From JAVVSR01 sp036654095 (lineage in GTDB: Bacteria > Bacillota > Clostridia > Christensenellales > CAG-917): a DNA stretch of 64,000 nucleotides. The notes beneath the pieces are model-generated. The model made no database searches and was not told where the DNA came from. It saw nothing but the letters and a program-made list of their open reading frames with translations. Shown here in pieces: positions 53,877-61,883 of this stretch (position 1 is its first letter; each line of letters begins with the position of its first letter). Location of the stretch: the NCBI GenBank assembly GCA_036654095.1, contig JAVVSR010000002.1, forward strand, positions 1-64,000. The letters run 5' to 3'. Made by a program: the position numbers and the translations under genes.

Positions 53877-54227
53877 TTACTCCTCATTAAATTTTTTATG
53901 TTTTTCACACCCTCCGCAACGACACGACAACTCGTTGCCGTCGCACAAAGTGTACGTACCTCCATTAATAGACAAAACATTTCCGCAAACAATGGCCTCG
54001 GCAATCTTCTTTCGCGCGCTATCGTAAATGCGTTGGAGCGTTGTCCTCGCGATGTTCATTTGTAACGACGCTTCCTCCTGCGTAAACGACATCTTATCAA
54101 TAAGCCTAATAGCCTCATATTCTTCAACTGACATACAAATTTCCGATGCTTCGGTGGCTTCAAGCGTGCCAAAACGTTTACATTTAGGCATACTACAAAC
54201 TTTTCTGCACTTAATTGGACGTGACAT
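53877..54227 (-). CDS. DUF134 family helix-turn-helix protein
   Basis: 116 residues from the ATG at 54227 (MSRPIKCRKVC), with GGAGG five bases upstream; the longer frame begins inside the promoter. EYEAIRLIDKMSFTQEEASLQMNIARTTLQRIYDSARKKIAEAI is a sigma-factor-like HTH (about residues 36-78). Cys clusters (CRKVCSMPKC, CRCGGC) may bind metal. Members are usually next to NifX- and NBP35-type genes and are thought to regulate them. It is first in the operon, whose promoter has an inverted repeat over the -35. Confidence 0.85.
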   Translation of the reverse strand: MSRPIKCRKVCSMPKCKRFGTLEATEASEICMSVEEYEAIRLIDKMSFTQEEASLQMNIARTTLQRIYDSARKKIAEAIVCGNVLSINGGTYTLCDGNELSCRCGGCEKHKKFNEE

Positions 54228-54241
54228 AGCCGCCTCCGTTT

Positions 54242-54294
54242 CGGGCATATGCCCGTTATTATTTAATAATACTATTATTGTTGACATAAGTCAA
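54242..54294 (-). promoter_or_regulatory. DUF134-NBP35 operon promoter with palindromes
   Basis: Minus strand TTGACT (54294-54289), 17-base spacer, TATTAT (54271-54266). TTGAC-ATAA-GTCAA (54281-54294) is an inverted repeat at the -35, and CGGGCATATGCCCG (54242-54255) is a perfect 14-bp palindrome in the leader just before the SD. Either could bind the DUF134 protein. Confidence 0.75.
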
Positions 54295-54343
54295 TAACAT
54301 ACACAAAACGTAATTAAAAAAATTGCAAAATAAATATAAATGA

Positions 54344-54371
54344 ACATATAGCAGTTTTTTTTCATACGCTA
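54344..54371 (+). promoter_or_regulatory. Sigma-K-like promoter ahead of the two module proteins
   Basis: AC (54344-54345), 17 bases, CATACGCTA (54363-54371) fits the AC-N16/17-CATANNNTA late-mother-cell consensus. No good sigma-A promoter is seen in the gap 54295-54448. Short motif, so chance occurrence is possible. Confidence 0.35.
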
Positions 54372-54448
54372 CTGTGAAGGCAAAATAGATTTTACACTTG
54401 CGCAACGCCTAAACTCTTGTGCAATTCTTATCAATAGGGGGTAACAAT

Positions 54449-55783
54449 ATGGCAAACGACAAAATTTGCTGCTACACATTAAACGATATAATAGAATCGG
54501 TCGCGCTAGAGGAAGCGGCTATTTCGCATATTTTAAACGCAGAAGGCGAAAAAATACAGAAAGCCGTTGAAAAAGCCGTCTGTATCGACGATTTATTAAA
54601 GGTAAATTGTTCTGTCCAAAACACCATAAGCAATATTACCAATTTAGAATGTGTTTTATTTAATAAATTACGCGCAGTTTTAAAAGCGGATTGTAAAGAA
54701 TGTCCATTACCTCCGACCGAAAAAGGCGCAATAAGTATCTGCGTATATTCGTGCGATTCAAAACAACCCTTAAGCGGTATTGGAATACAAGTGTTTGACA
54801 AACATTCCGCTTTGGTTGGTAGCGGAGTTACCGATGCAAACGGAAAATTTTTAATTGATAACTTGCAAAATGGCATATATACAGTTGTTTTAAAAGACCC
54901 TGTAACGGGTGCAGAAAAAACTTTTACCGCAACTATAACCGATACTCAAAAAATCGTAATTAAACAACTGTGTTTTGAGCGACCCGAAAAAACTGGCCTC
55001 TGCTTATATGTCTTTGAGTGTCAATGCAAATATCCGCTACAAAATATTGAAGTTAAACTTTATGACAACCACAATATTTTAATTGACCACAGCGTTACCG
55101 ATTCAAAAGGAAAATATAAAAAGCTTGACTTGCCATTTGGAACTTATCGGTTGCAACTAACAAACCACGAAACTATGGAGGTTAAGGAAATATTTGTTGA
55201 AATTAACGCTCAGCACAGGTTTGTAGAAGTTGAAGAATGTTTTATTAATTCAAAAATATTAGAAGGCGTCATAAAAGTTCGCGTATTTGTTTGCGGAACA
55301 ACCCGACCTCTTGATTGTATTGAAGTTATCGTTAAAGACCATTTAGGCTCGATTGTAACATCGGGTTTAACCGACTCTAATGGCTGCTTCACAACTGAGC
55401 ATTTGCCATTTGCAACCTATATTGTTGAAATTATTGATAGCGCGACATCTAAAACGGAAATACGCACTGTAATTTTATCAAATTCACAAAAAATCGTCGA
55501 AATAGACGTATGCTTTAAAAGATGTGTAAATAATTTGGTAAATATTTCAGGAGTTGTCACCGACGAATGTGGCAAACCTATTTGCAATGCGCGAGTAGTA
55601 GCGCAGGGGCTAAATAAAATGCAGGCATTAACCAACAACGAAGGTCATTATTCTTTAAGCAGTTTAAAGGTATGCAGCCAGTTCAGTATTTACGCCGAAT
55701 GTAACGGACACAGCAGTGTGGCTTTTGTAAACAGCAACCCCGTAAAGAAAAACTATGTTTATAATATTCAAATTAAAATGTAG
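54449..55783 (+). CDS. Cys-rich structural protein with Cna-B-like repeats and an NAEGEK module
   Basis: 444 residues from the ATG at 54449 (MANDKICCY), six bases after AGGGGGT. An N-terminal module of about 70 residues (IIESVALEEAAISHILNAEG...) also occurs in the next gene and at the C-terminus of the protein at 61884. It is followed by three prealbumin-like/Cna-B-type beta repeats of about 85 residues, each with a VYSCD/VFECQ/VFVCG opening, a DANGKF-type turn and YTVVL-type strand, and a carboxypeptidase-regulatory-like domain at the end. Cys are frequent. No signal peptide or anchor, so it is not Sec-exported; assembly on the forming spore is an attractive guess. The downstream gene is 29 bases away. 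Confidence 0.75.
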   Translation: MANDKICCYTLNDIIESVALEEAAISHILNAEGEKIQKAVEKAVCIDDLLKVNCSVQNTISNITNLECVLFNKLRAVLKADCKECPLPPTEKGAISICVYSCDSKQPLSGIGIQVFDKHSALVGSGVTDANGKFLIDNLQNGIYTVVLKDPVTGAEKTFTATITDTQKIVIKQLCFERPEKTGLCLYVFECQCKYPLQNIEVKLYDNHNILIDHSVTDSKGKYKKLDLPFGTYRLQLTNHETMEVKEIFVEINAQHRFVEVEECFINSKILEGVIKVRVFVCGTTRPLDCIEVIVKDHLGSIVTSGLTDSNGCFTTEHLPFATYIVEIIDSATSKTEIRTVILSNSQKIVEIDVCFKRCVNNLVNISGVVTDECGKPICNARVVAQGLNKMQALTNNEGHYSLSSLKVCSQFSIYAECNGHSSVAFVNSNPVKKNYVYNIQIKM

Positions 55784-55812
55784 TAAACATTAAAATATTA
55801 AGGAGTAAAAAA

Positions 55813-56097
55813 ATGAGTATGCCCCAAATTGTTCCAAGCGGAACATCAAAATGTCAAGCGATAACCGATATTATCGCGTCGGTAGCTTTAGAGCAAGCAG
55901 GCCTTTCGCACATTTTAAATGCCGAAGGCGAAAAATTGCAAAAAGGTATTGCGCTACCAAACGTAACCAATGACGAGCTTCTGCTGTTAAATTCGTCGGT
56001 TAAAGACACTGTAAACGCAATATCTCGCTTAGAAATGTTGCTACAAATGAAACTTGAATTATTTAACGATTGCCTGTGTGTAAGCTGTCCAACTTAA
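55813..56097 (+). CDS. Small protein consisting of the NAEGEK module
   Basis: 94 residues. It is almost only the module: DIIASVALEQAGLSHILNAE, GEKLQKGIALPN, LNSSVKDTVNAISRLEMLLQ, then a Cys-containing end (CLCVSCPT). Predicted as two or three amphipathic helices, suited for oligomerisation. SD AAGGAG. Same operon as the previous gene; a strong terminator follows. Confidence 0.75.
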   Translation: MSMPQIVPSGTSKCQAITDIIASVALEQAGLSHILNAEGEKLQKGIALPNVTNDELLLLNSSVKDTVNAISRLEMLLQMKLELFNDCLCVSCPT

Positions 56098-56135
56098 AGT
56101 TAAAAATACATTTAATAAACTAATTTAATTTTAAA

Positions 56136-56175
56136 TCAAAAAACCTTCTGCTACTACATAGAAGGTTTTTTGATT
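56136..56175. terminator. Bidirectional intrinsic terminator
   Basis: ATCAAAAAACCTTCT (56136-56150) pairs perfectly with AGAAGGTTTTTTGAT (56161-56175). A short TTGATG/TTGATTTT simple repeat (56171-56203) adjoins it. Confidence 0.85.
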
Positions 56176-56323
56176 TTGATTTTGATGTTGATGTTGATGT
56201 TATCAACTAAAACACACTGCTGGTTTCTAAATTACTTTTATAAATTTGTATCCAATAATAAGTAGATACTAAATTGTATATAAAAGCTTAAATATATTTG
56301 CAAAAATAATGCCGTATTTTGTA

Positions 56324-57088
56324 TTAACTTTTATCGACACTTTCATTTTGATTATCTAAAATGCAATTCAATTCACTTGATTTTTGACGTTTGAATATAA
56401 GCTCGTTAATTTTAAAAAAACTTGCGAACATAAATATTAATATGGAAAATATAATAAAATAATATATTGGATAAAAAAACGATAACGACCGAAGTGCAAC
56501 TGAAAGTTTGTCAATTATTGTACCGTCTATAACCTGCATTATAATTGGCTTGCCGTCTATCTTAATTAAAAATTGCACGCCTAGCGAATATAAATTTATC
56601 AACAAAGTTCCCAAGCCTACGTACATAACATCAGTTTTATCAAATTGCACCGTTTTTAAAACCATAATTGAACCAAAATATAAAAGCGAATGATTAATTG
56701 TCGCCATAACTAACAAAAACCAACTTGACCTTGATAAAATAAACATTTCAGGCAAAATAATAAAATTGATATTATAAAACAATCCCGAAAACATACCGCA
56801 AAATGCCGCGAAAACCTGTAACCTTTTATTTCTCAATACTATGGAAAAACCTAATAAAAAATATGACACTGCCGAAATTTCAATCGGAACTTGTTTGTGC
56901 ATTCCTTTAATTTGATAGCTAGTGTATTCACAAATTTTGTAGACAAGTAGATATAGGCCTATTGCGAATAATAACCGACTTGCTAGCTTTGATTTTGTTT
57001 TAATAAATTTAAAAGCAATGATATTTAGGCTAACAAAACAACACATTTGCCCAATACCCACCCAAAAATATTGACCTGCACCCGCCAT
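56324..57088 (-). CDS. Polytopic membrane protein, YwaF/TIGR02206-like
   Basis: 254 residues with seven hydrophobic segments. VPIEISAVSYFLLGFSIVLRNKRLQVFAAFCGMFSG (about 75-110) resembles the conserved centre of the YwaF/TIGR02206 integral membrane family, whose function is unknown. A polar C-terminal tail follows. AAGGA precedes the ATG. The assignment rests on pattern similarity, so is tentative. Confidence 0.6.
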   Translation of the reverse strand: MAGAGQYFWVGIGQMCCFVSLNIIAFKFIKTKSKLASRLLFAIGLYLLVYKICEYTSYQIKGMHKQVPIEISAVSYFLLGFSIVLRNKRLQVFAAFCGMFSGLFYNINFIILPEMFILSRSSWFLLVMATINHSLLYFGSIMVLKTVQFDKTDVMYVGLGTLLINLYSLGVQFLIKIDGKPIIMQVIDGTIIDKLSVALRSLSFFYPIYYFIIFSILIFMFASFFKINELIFKRQKSSELNCILDNQNESVDKS

Positions 57089-57199
57089 ATATTTTCCTTA
57101 AGACATAGTATAATTTATTTTACCATACTGCAATCGCATTTGCAACTTATTTAAAAAAACATGTATATTAGCATTGTAATTAAGTAAAATTCAGTCTAA

Positions 57200-58135
57200 T
57201 TATTTGTTGAAACCGCCTTTATATTCGTCATTTATAATTCTAAATCTACCAATTTTCGGCAATTCTATTGCGCGTCCGCGAATGACATTAATAATTCCAT
57301 ATATGTCAAGAATTGGAAAAAGAAACAACCCTATACTCATAATTTCCATCAAATAAGGAATGTACATTCTACCGACTAAATTAAGCACAACAGAATACAA
57401 AAAAGTTGCCAAATATAATAATAATGCTTGGTTTGTGTGAAAACGCGCAAATCTTGATTTATGCGCAAATAAATATGTTATAATAACCGAAGGCCCTAAA
57501 TATGCTAATATTGCAATAAATTTATTATCTCTGATATCAGCAGGAGTACAGCCGTCAATAGTCTTTTTAAGTTTGCAAACATCTTCTCTATATTTGTTTT
57601 CCCACGGTTCTAACATTGGCTGCAAAGGCTTTTCGGTTTTATCGACGTCGGCTTTTTCGATTTGACTTTCATTTGTAATTACAGGTATATTTGAGGTGTT
57701 TGCCGATAATGCGCAGTTTTTAGGCGGTGGTTTTAATTGAACTTTGCAAGCCGATATATCGGCTTCACTAAGCGCTATTTTGCAATCCTCATTTTCAAGC
57801 CTATCCACTTGATTTTTTGGCAATGACGATAATTCGACGTGCTTTGATGTTCCCAATCTAGCATTTGATGACAATCCAGATTGATGTAAAGGCAAGTCGT
57901 TTATGTATAAATTCGGTTGTTGAGTAGATTGTTTTATAAAATCATTTTTGTTTTCTTTAGATAAATTAGCGTCGGCATTTACATTATTATCACATAATGC
58001 GTCGTCTAGTAAAACGTCTGTTTTTTTTGCGTTCAGATGTTCATCGGTTTGCGTTTTTGAGAACTTGTCATCTGCTTCGCAAAACGGATAAACACCATTG
58101 TTTAATTGAATTTCATTTTTTCTATTAATGGACAT
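57200..58135 (-). CDS. Membrane protein with long polar N-terminus (DUF4870-like C-terminus)
   Basis: 311 residues. Residues 1-195 are hydrophilic and apparently disordered, rich in Asn, Asp, Lys and Ser. The last 110 residues contain NKFIAILAYLGPSVIITYLFAHKSRFARFHTNQALLLYL, three helices and VIRGRAIELPKIGRFRII, a pattern seen in DUF4870/zinc-ribbon membrane proteins, where the N-terminus is often a zinc ribbon; here no Cys pairs are present. AGGGGGT precedes the ATG. Function unknown. Confidence 0.7.
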   Translation of the reverse strand: MSINRKNEIQLNNGVYPFCEADDKFSKTQTDEHLNAKKTDVLLDDALCDNNVNADANLSKENKNDFIKQSTQQPNLYINDLPLHQSGLSSNARLGTSKHVELSSLPKNQVDRLENEDCKIALSEADISACKVQLKPPPKNCALSANTSNIPVITNESQIEKADVDKTEKPLQPMLEPWENKYREDVCKLKKTIDGCTPADIRDNKFIAILAYLGPSVIITYLFAHKSRFARFHTNQALLLYLATFLYSVVLNLVGRMYIPYLMEIMSIGLFLFPILDIYGIINVIRGRAIELPKIGRFRIINDEYKGGFNK

Positions 58136-58361
58136 ATAACTACCCCCTATCTGTCCAATTTATTTTACATAAATATTATACTTATTGTTTGCTAGAAAAT
58201 ATATCACAATAACAATTTTTCATCGCAAACTTTCAAAATATCACTAAATGGTTAAAAATCAACCCGCCCGTTTATACACATTAAAGTAAATGATTAATTT
58301 AAATATATTAACTTCAAATTACAATTTCAACGCTTTATGTCGCTATTTTTAAATTTAAACA

Positions 58362-59054
58362 CTACTTTACTGCTAAATCCGAATTCTCTTGCTTCAAAAA
58401 TTTTCGGTGTTCGCTAAACCCAATCATGACAATCCACACATACGCGATAGTTTTCGGTATCATCAACGCGCCAATGGCTGGTACCACCCCCGCAAATAGC
58501 ACAACAGGAATATAAAAAGCAAAAGATAAAATTATCGCTATGCCCATATACATATAGTCTTTGTCGCTATTTTGCTTATATTGCATAAAGCTTAAAACAA
58601 TAATTATTATCCCGATAATTGCAAATGGTACATTTCTTAATATGCCAAACAAAAAATTTCCGTCGAGATTAAACCAATTATTTTGAGGGAAACAGCATAT
58701 AATAATTCGAGCTAATGCAAGCATTATTATAGATACTCTAAGGAAAGTCGTTTTTTCGGGTTTTGCGCGAAGCTCCCATACAAAATATAATATTACATAA
58801 AATATTGTCATTGTGATTGAGGTAATTAACTGCCCAAATCCTAGCGCCCACGCGTTTGCTTCCATACCATCACCCAACAACGAAACTATCCTCGGCACGA
58901 GATGGAAACTGTCGCCGCTTGCTAATACGATTGCCATAATTCCAAATAATTTAAAATATTTCGTTTTGCCCTTTACAACCAAAATTAGCCCTACCGTCAA
59001 AGCTATTGCAAAATAACACAGGTCAAAAATCATTTCCATTATACCCTGTAACAT
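58362..59054 (-). CDS. Seven-helix membrane protein of unknown function
   Basis: 230 residues from the ATG at 59054, eight bases after GGAGG; a GTG five codons upstream overlaps that site. Seven hydrophobic segments and few charged loops; FKLFGIMAIVLASGDSFHLVPRI (about residue 35-57) is the most distinctive stretch. I do not recognise the family. The 270 bases upstream (59055-59327) and 225 downstream hold no other feature. Confidence 0.7.
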   Translation of the reverse strand: MLQGIMEMIFDLCYFAIALTVGLILVVKGKTKYFKLFGIMAIVLASGDSFHLVPRIVSLLGDGMEANAWALGFGQLITSITMTIFYVILYFVWELRAKPEKTTFLRVSIIMLALARIIICCFPQNNWFNLDGNFLFGILRNVPFAIIGIIIIVLSFMQYKQNSDKDYMYMGIAIILSFAFYIPVVLFAGVVPAIGALMIPKTIAYVWIVMIGFSEHRKFLKQENSDLAVK

Positions 59055-59327
59055 AACATTATCCTCCACTACTTAAATCAATTAATCTCACATTAAGTAG
59101 GCATTTCGTTTTTTTATTTTAATTTAATTTACCGCATTGAATATTTAAACAGCTAGTCCGCGCTCATTTAAAAACTTTATAACATCTAACAACTTTAAAT
59201 AATTTTTTAAACCTTTTATGTTTTTCAAGGCTAGTATAAGTTTGTCTACTTATTTAACTAAAGATTTGTTTAGGTAGTATCGTAACACCATTTAAGTGTT
59301 TTAAAAATTTTGCAAACAATTAATTGG

Positions 59328-60371
59328 TTAGGATTTAATTGCCCACCGCATTTTTGTAGAATGCGCGCGCGGATTTTGGTTACACTCCTCCGCAGTAGGA
59401 CGAATTACATCACGCGCCACGTCGCTGTAAACGCCATCGGCGCAATACATCTTAAAAGCTTTTTTAACCAATCTATCTTCGCCTGAATGGAAAGTCAAAA
59501 TCGCGACTCGTCCACCACTGTTTAAAATGTTTGGCAACTTTTCAAGAAACTTATACAACACTTCAAATTCGCTATTAACATCAATTCTCAGCGCTTGAAA
59601 TGTGCGCTGACAAGACTTTTTAATTGTGTCGCCACGTTCTTTTGCAGGCAAAAACGATAACGCATCTTCTATGGCCGAGTACAGTTGTCTTGTAGTTTCA
59701 ATCGCCCCACCCTTATTGAATATCCGCATAATGGCCTTTGCAATCTGTTCGGCGTATGGTTCGTCAGCATTTTCGACAAGCATTCCAACTAACTCATTGT
59801 AGTTCAGCTCGCGCAGACGTTCAGCCGCAGTAACCCCCGTCGTCGGGTCAAGGCGCAGGTCAAGTTTGCCATCACGCTTGAATGTAAAACCTCGCTCGGG
59901 ATTGTCAATTTGCATAGACGATACACCAAGGTCGGCCAACACAAAATCAAATTTTTTTGATGGCTCTACTTCATCAATATTTGCAAAGTTCATGCGCTTT
60001 ATGGTCAAAATACTTTCATCGTAACCCAGCGCGTTTAGCCTTGTTTTAGTTTTTTCCAATTCGATAGGGTCAACATCTATGGCGTACAAATGCCCCTTAC
60101 CTTGCAAACATTCAAGCATTTTTTGTGTGTGTCCGCCATAGCCCAAAGTCGCATCTAAGCCTATTTGTTGGGGTTTTATTTGCAAAAATTCCAATATTTC
60201 ATTGACGCAAATTGGAATATGCATTCCAGCAGGAGTTTTTCCTTGTTGAATAATTTTTTCAACGTCTTCTTTATATTGCTCAGGGTTTAACTCCTTATAT
60301 TTTTCTTGAAATGTATGCGGATGCGTGCCTTTGTAACGAACGCGTCGCGTATGCCCTTGTTCCTGCTCCAT
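59328..60371 (-). CDS. rsmH: 16S rRNA (cytosine1402-N4)-methyltransferase
   Basis: 347 residues. GLDATLGYGGHTQKMLE (about residue 71-87) is the SAM site, FVLADLGVSSMQIDNPERGF (about 140-159) and VAILTFHSGEDRLVKKAFK (about 290-308) are RsmH signatures. Usual RsmH is about 310 residues and begins near HxPV; this one has about 50 extra residues (RRVRYKGTHPHTFQEKYKEL) at the N-terminus, a known long variant. It methylates C1402 of 16S rRNA in the 30S P site. It is not in a dcw cluster here; no mraZ, ftsL or ftsI gene is adjacent. The 465-base gap upstream (60372-60837) shows nothing except the terminator below. Confidence 0.93.
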   Translation of the reverse strand: MEQEQGHTRRVRYKGTHPHTFQEKYKELNPEQYKEDVEKIIQQGKTPAGMHIPICVNEILEFLQIKPQQIGLDATLGYGGHTQKMLECLQGKGHLYAIDVDPIELEKTKTRLNALGYDESILTIKRMNFANIDEVEPSKKFDFVLADLGVSSMQIDNPERGFTFKRDGKLDLRLDPTTGVTAAERLRELNYNELVGMLVENADEPYAEQIAKAIMRIFNKGGAIETTRQLYSAIEDALSFLPAKERGDTIKKSCQRTFQALRIDVNSEFEVLYKFLEKLPNILNSGGRVAILTFHSGEDRLVKKAFKMYCADGVYSDVARDVIRPTAEECNQNPRAHSTKMRWAIKS

Positions 60372-60791
60372 ATGAGTTTCCCTCTGTTGCTTATTTTCTC
60401 AAGCGCAATTATACTATTACAATTTACTTGTAACAACATAATTTAAAAAAACTGTTTATATATTTAATTATCATTCCATTTAAAAAACAGTTACAAAAAA
60501 ACATCTTAACAACTTTTAAATATTTAAACATCAATATGTGGATATAATGTATAAATAAATTATATCACTTAATCTATTACAAAGTCAAGTTAGGATAGTT
60601 TTATTACTTAATCATCAAAAATATAAATTTTTGTTTTCCTATAAATAATTAACACAATATCTAGTCGCAATTATTGCTTAGCGCAAGTTAAAACAAATAT
60701 AAAACTATATTGCCAAAATTAGACATAATATTTCAAAACATTTAAACTAAAAATAAGTTTAATAAAAATCAATCATTTTGGCAAAATAAAT

Positions 60792-60818
60792 GCGCTATAT
60801 CAAAAATTGATACAGCGC
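60792..60818 (-). terminator. Probable terminator of the 177-aa membrane protein gene
   Basis: GCGCTATATCAA (60792-60803) pairs with TTGATACAGCGC (60807-60818), one A-C/G-U position; the minus-strand tail is T-rich (ATTTATTTTG). Confidence 0.7.
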
Positions 60819-60837
60819 AAAGTAATTCAATAAAAAT

Positions 60838-61371
60838 TTAATTAAAGGTAATGTTCCCCGATTTAATGAGCCAGTATATTACAACATAAATAATAGTTAA
60901 TATAACCGATAAAACTATCGCTATCACATTACGCACTTGCACGTCGCTTTCTTTTACCCACAACTTATCTTTGCGTACAAAAATACTTGACAGTATCGCC
61001 GAAATAAAAGTTATGCAAGTCCCAATAGGAAGCGTGTGAAATATTTGCACACATAACGCTATCGCCTTGTCGCTTTGCCCAAATAACGACATAAATGATG
61101 GCACCGCAAGTAAAATAAAAAACGAACACAACAATATTAAAACCAACGCAATCGTATATAAAAAAATCCCAATTATAGACACTGCCGCTAAGCACGAATA
61201 TATTGTCCCAACCGTGCGGAAAAAACCAAAAAATTTGCTTATTTTGCCATAAGTATTGGGTTTGAATTGCATTGGCGGCGCGTCGTCAATAGCGTCAACA
61301 TCATCGATAAACTCGTCATCGCTGTTAGAAAGCTCATCATCGCTATCATTATAAAAGTCATTGGCTAACAT
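60838..61371 (-). CDS. Acidic-N-terminus membrane protein of unknown function
   Basis: 177 residues. Residues 1-33 are strongly acidic (runs of D, E, S), then four membrane helices (about 52-72, 75-98, 110-132 and 148-168). No domain is recognised. AGGAG precedes the ATG. It is monocistronic. The 510 bases upstream (61372-61883) contain only the terminator of the next gene. Confidence 0.7.
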   Translation of the reverse strand: MLANDFYNDSDDELSNSDDEFIDDVDAIDDAPPMQFKPNTYGKISKFFGFFRTVGTIYSCLAAVSIIGIFLYTIALVLILLCSFFILLAVPSFMSLFGQSDKAIALCVQIFHTLPIGTCITFISAILSSIFVRKDKLWVKESDVQVRNVIAIVLSVILTIIYVVIYWLIKSGNITFN

Positions 61372-61785
61372 AAGTTTTCTCCTAATTTATTATATTTAAT
61401 TATATCATATCCACATTAAAATGTAAATACCCAAGTGTTATCCACTTTAAATAACTTTGTAATTATATTGTTAGCATATAATTGAAAATTAGTCAGTTTT
61501 TATGTTTTATTACCTGCGCTTGACAACACCTACACTCTTGCAATGTGCTTATTAAAATAAACTTAAATATTTTTAAGTTGACAAAAAACAAAAAAGTTGC
61601 CTAAGTTTTAAACACTGCGCTATTTCTTCGCCGTAATTTTAAATATTTACTTGCATTTTATGCCAACATATAAAATAAAAGTTTATATGCTTTAAAATCC
61701 TTGTAAACTAATTTTTATTCGCATACTTTCTTATCTGAGTTAGCTGTCTTATTTAAACGAAAACAACTCTATCGTTTTCAACAAA

Positions 61786-61826
61786 TTAAAAAAGCCCTAC
61801 TATCTCAATTAATAGCAGGGCTTTTT
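61786..61826 (-). terminator. Intrinsic terminator of the DUF11-repeat gene
   Basis: AAAAAGCCCT-a-CTAT (61789-61803) pairs with ATAG-c-AGGGCTTTTT (61812-61826); a T run follows on the minus strand. Confidence 0.88.
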
Positions 61827-61883
61827 GTAATTGTTTTAGAAAATCAACATAAAATTAAATTATTAAATTTATTCAACAACTTT

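Noticed and set aside
54228..54287. Twenty extra N-terminal codons of the DUF134 protein
   Set aside because: They would lie within the promoter and palindromic leader; the ATG at 54227 has a good SD and matches the family start.
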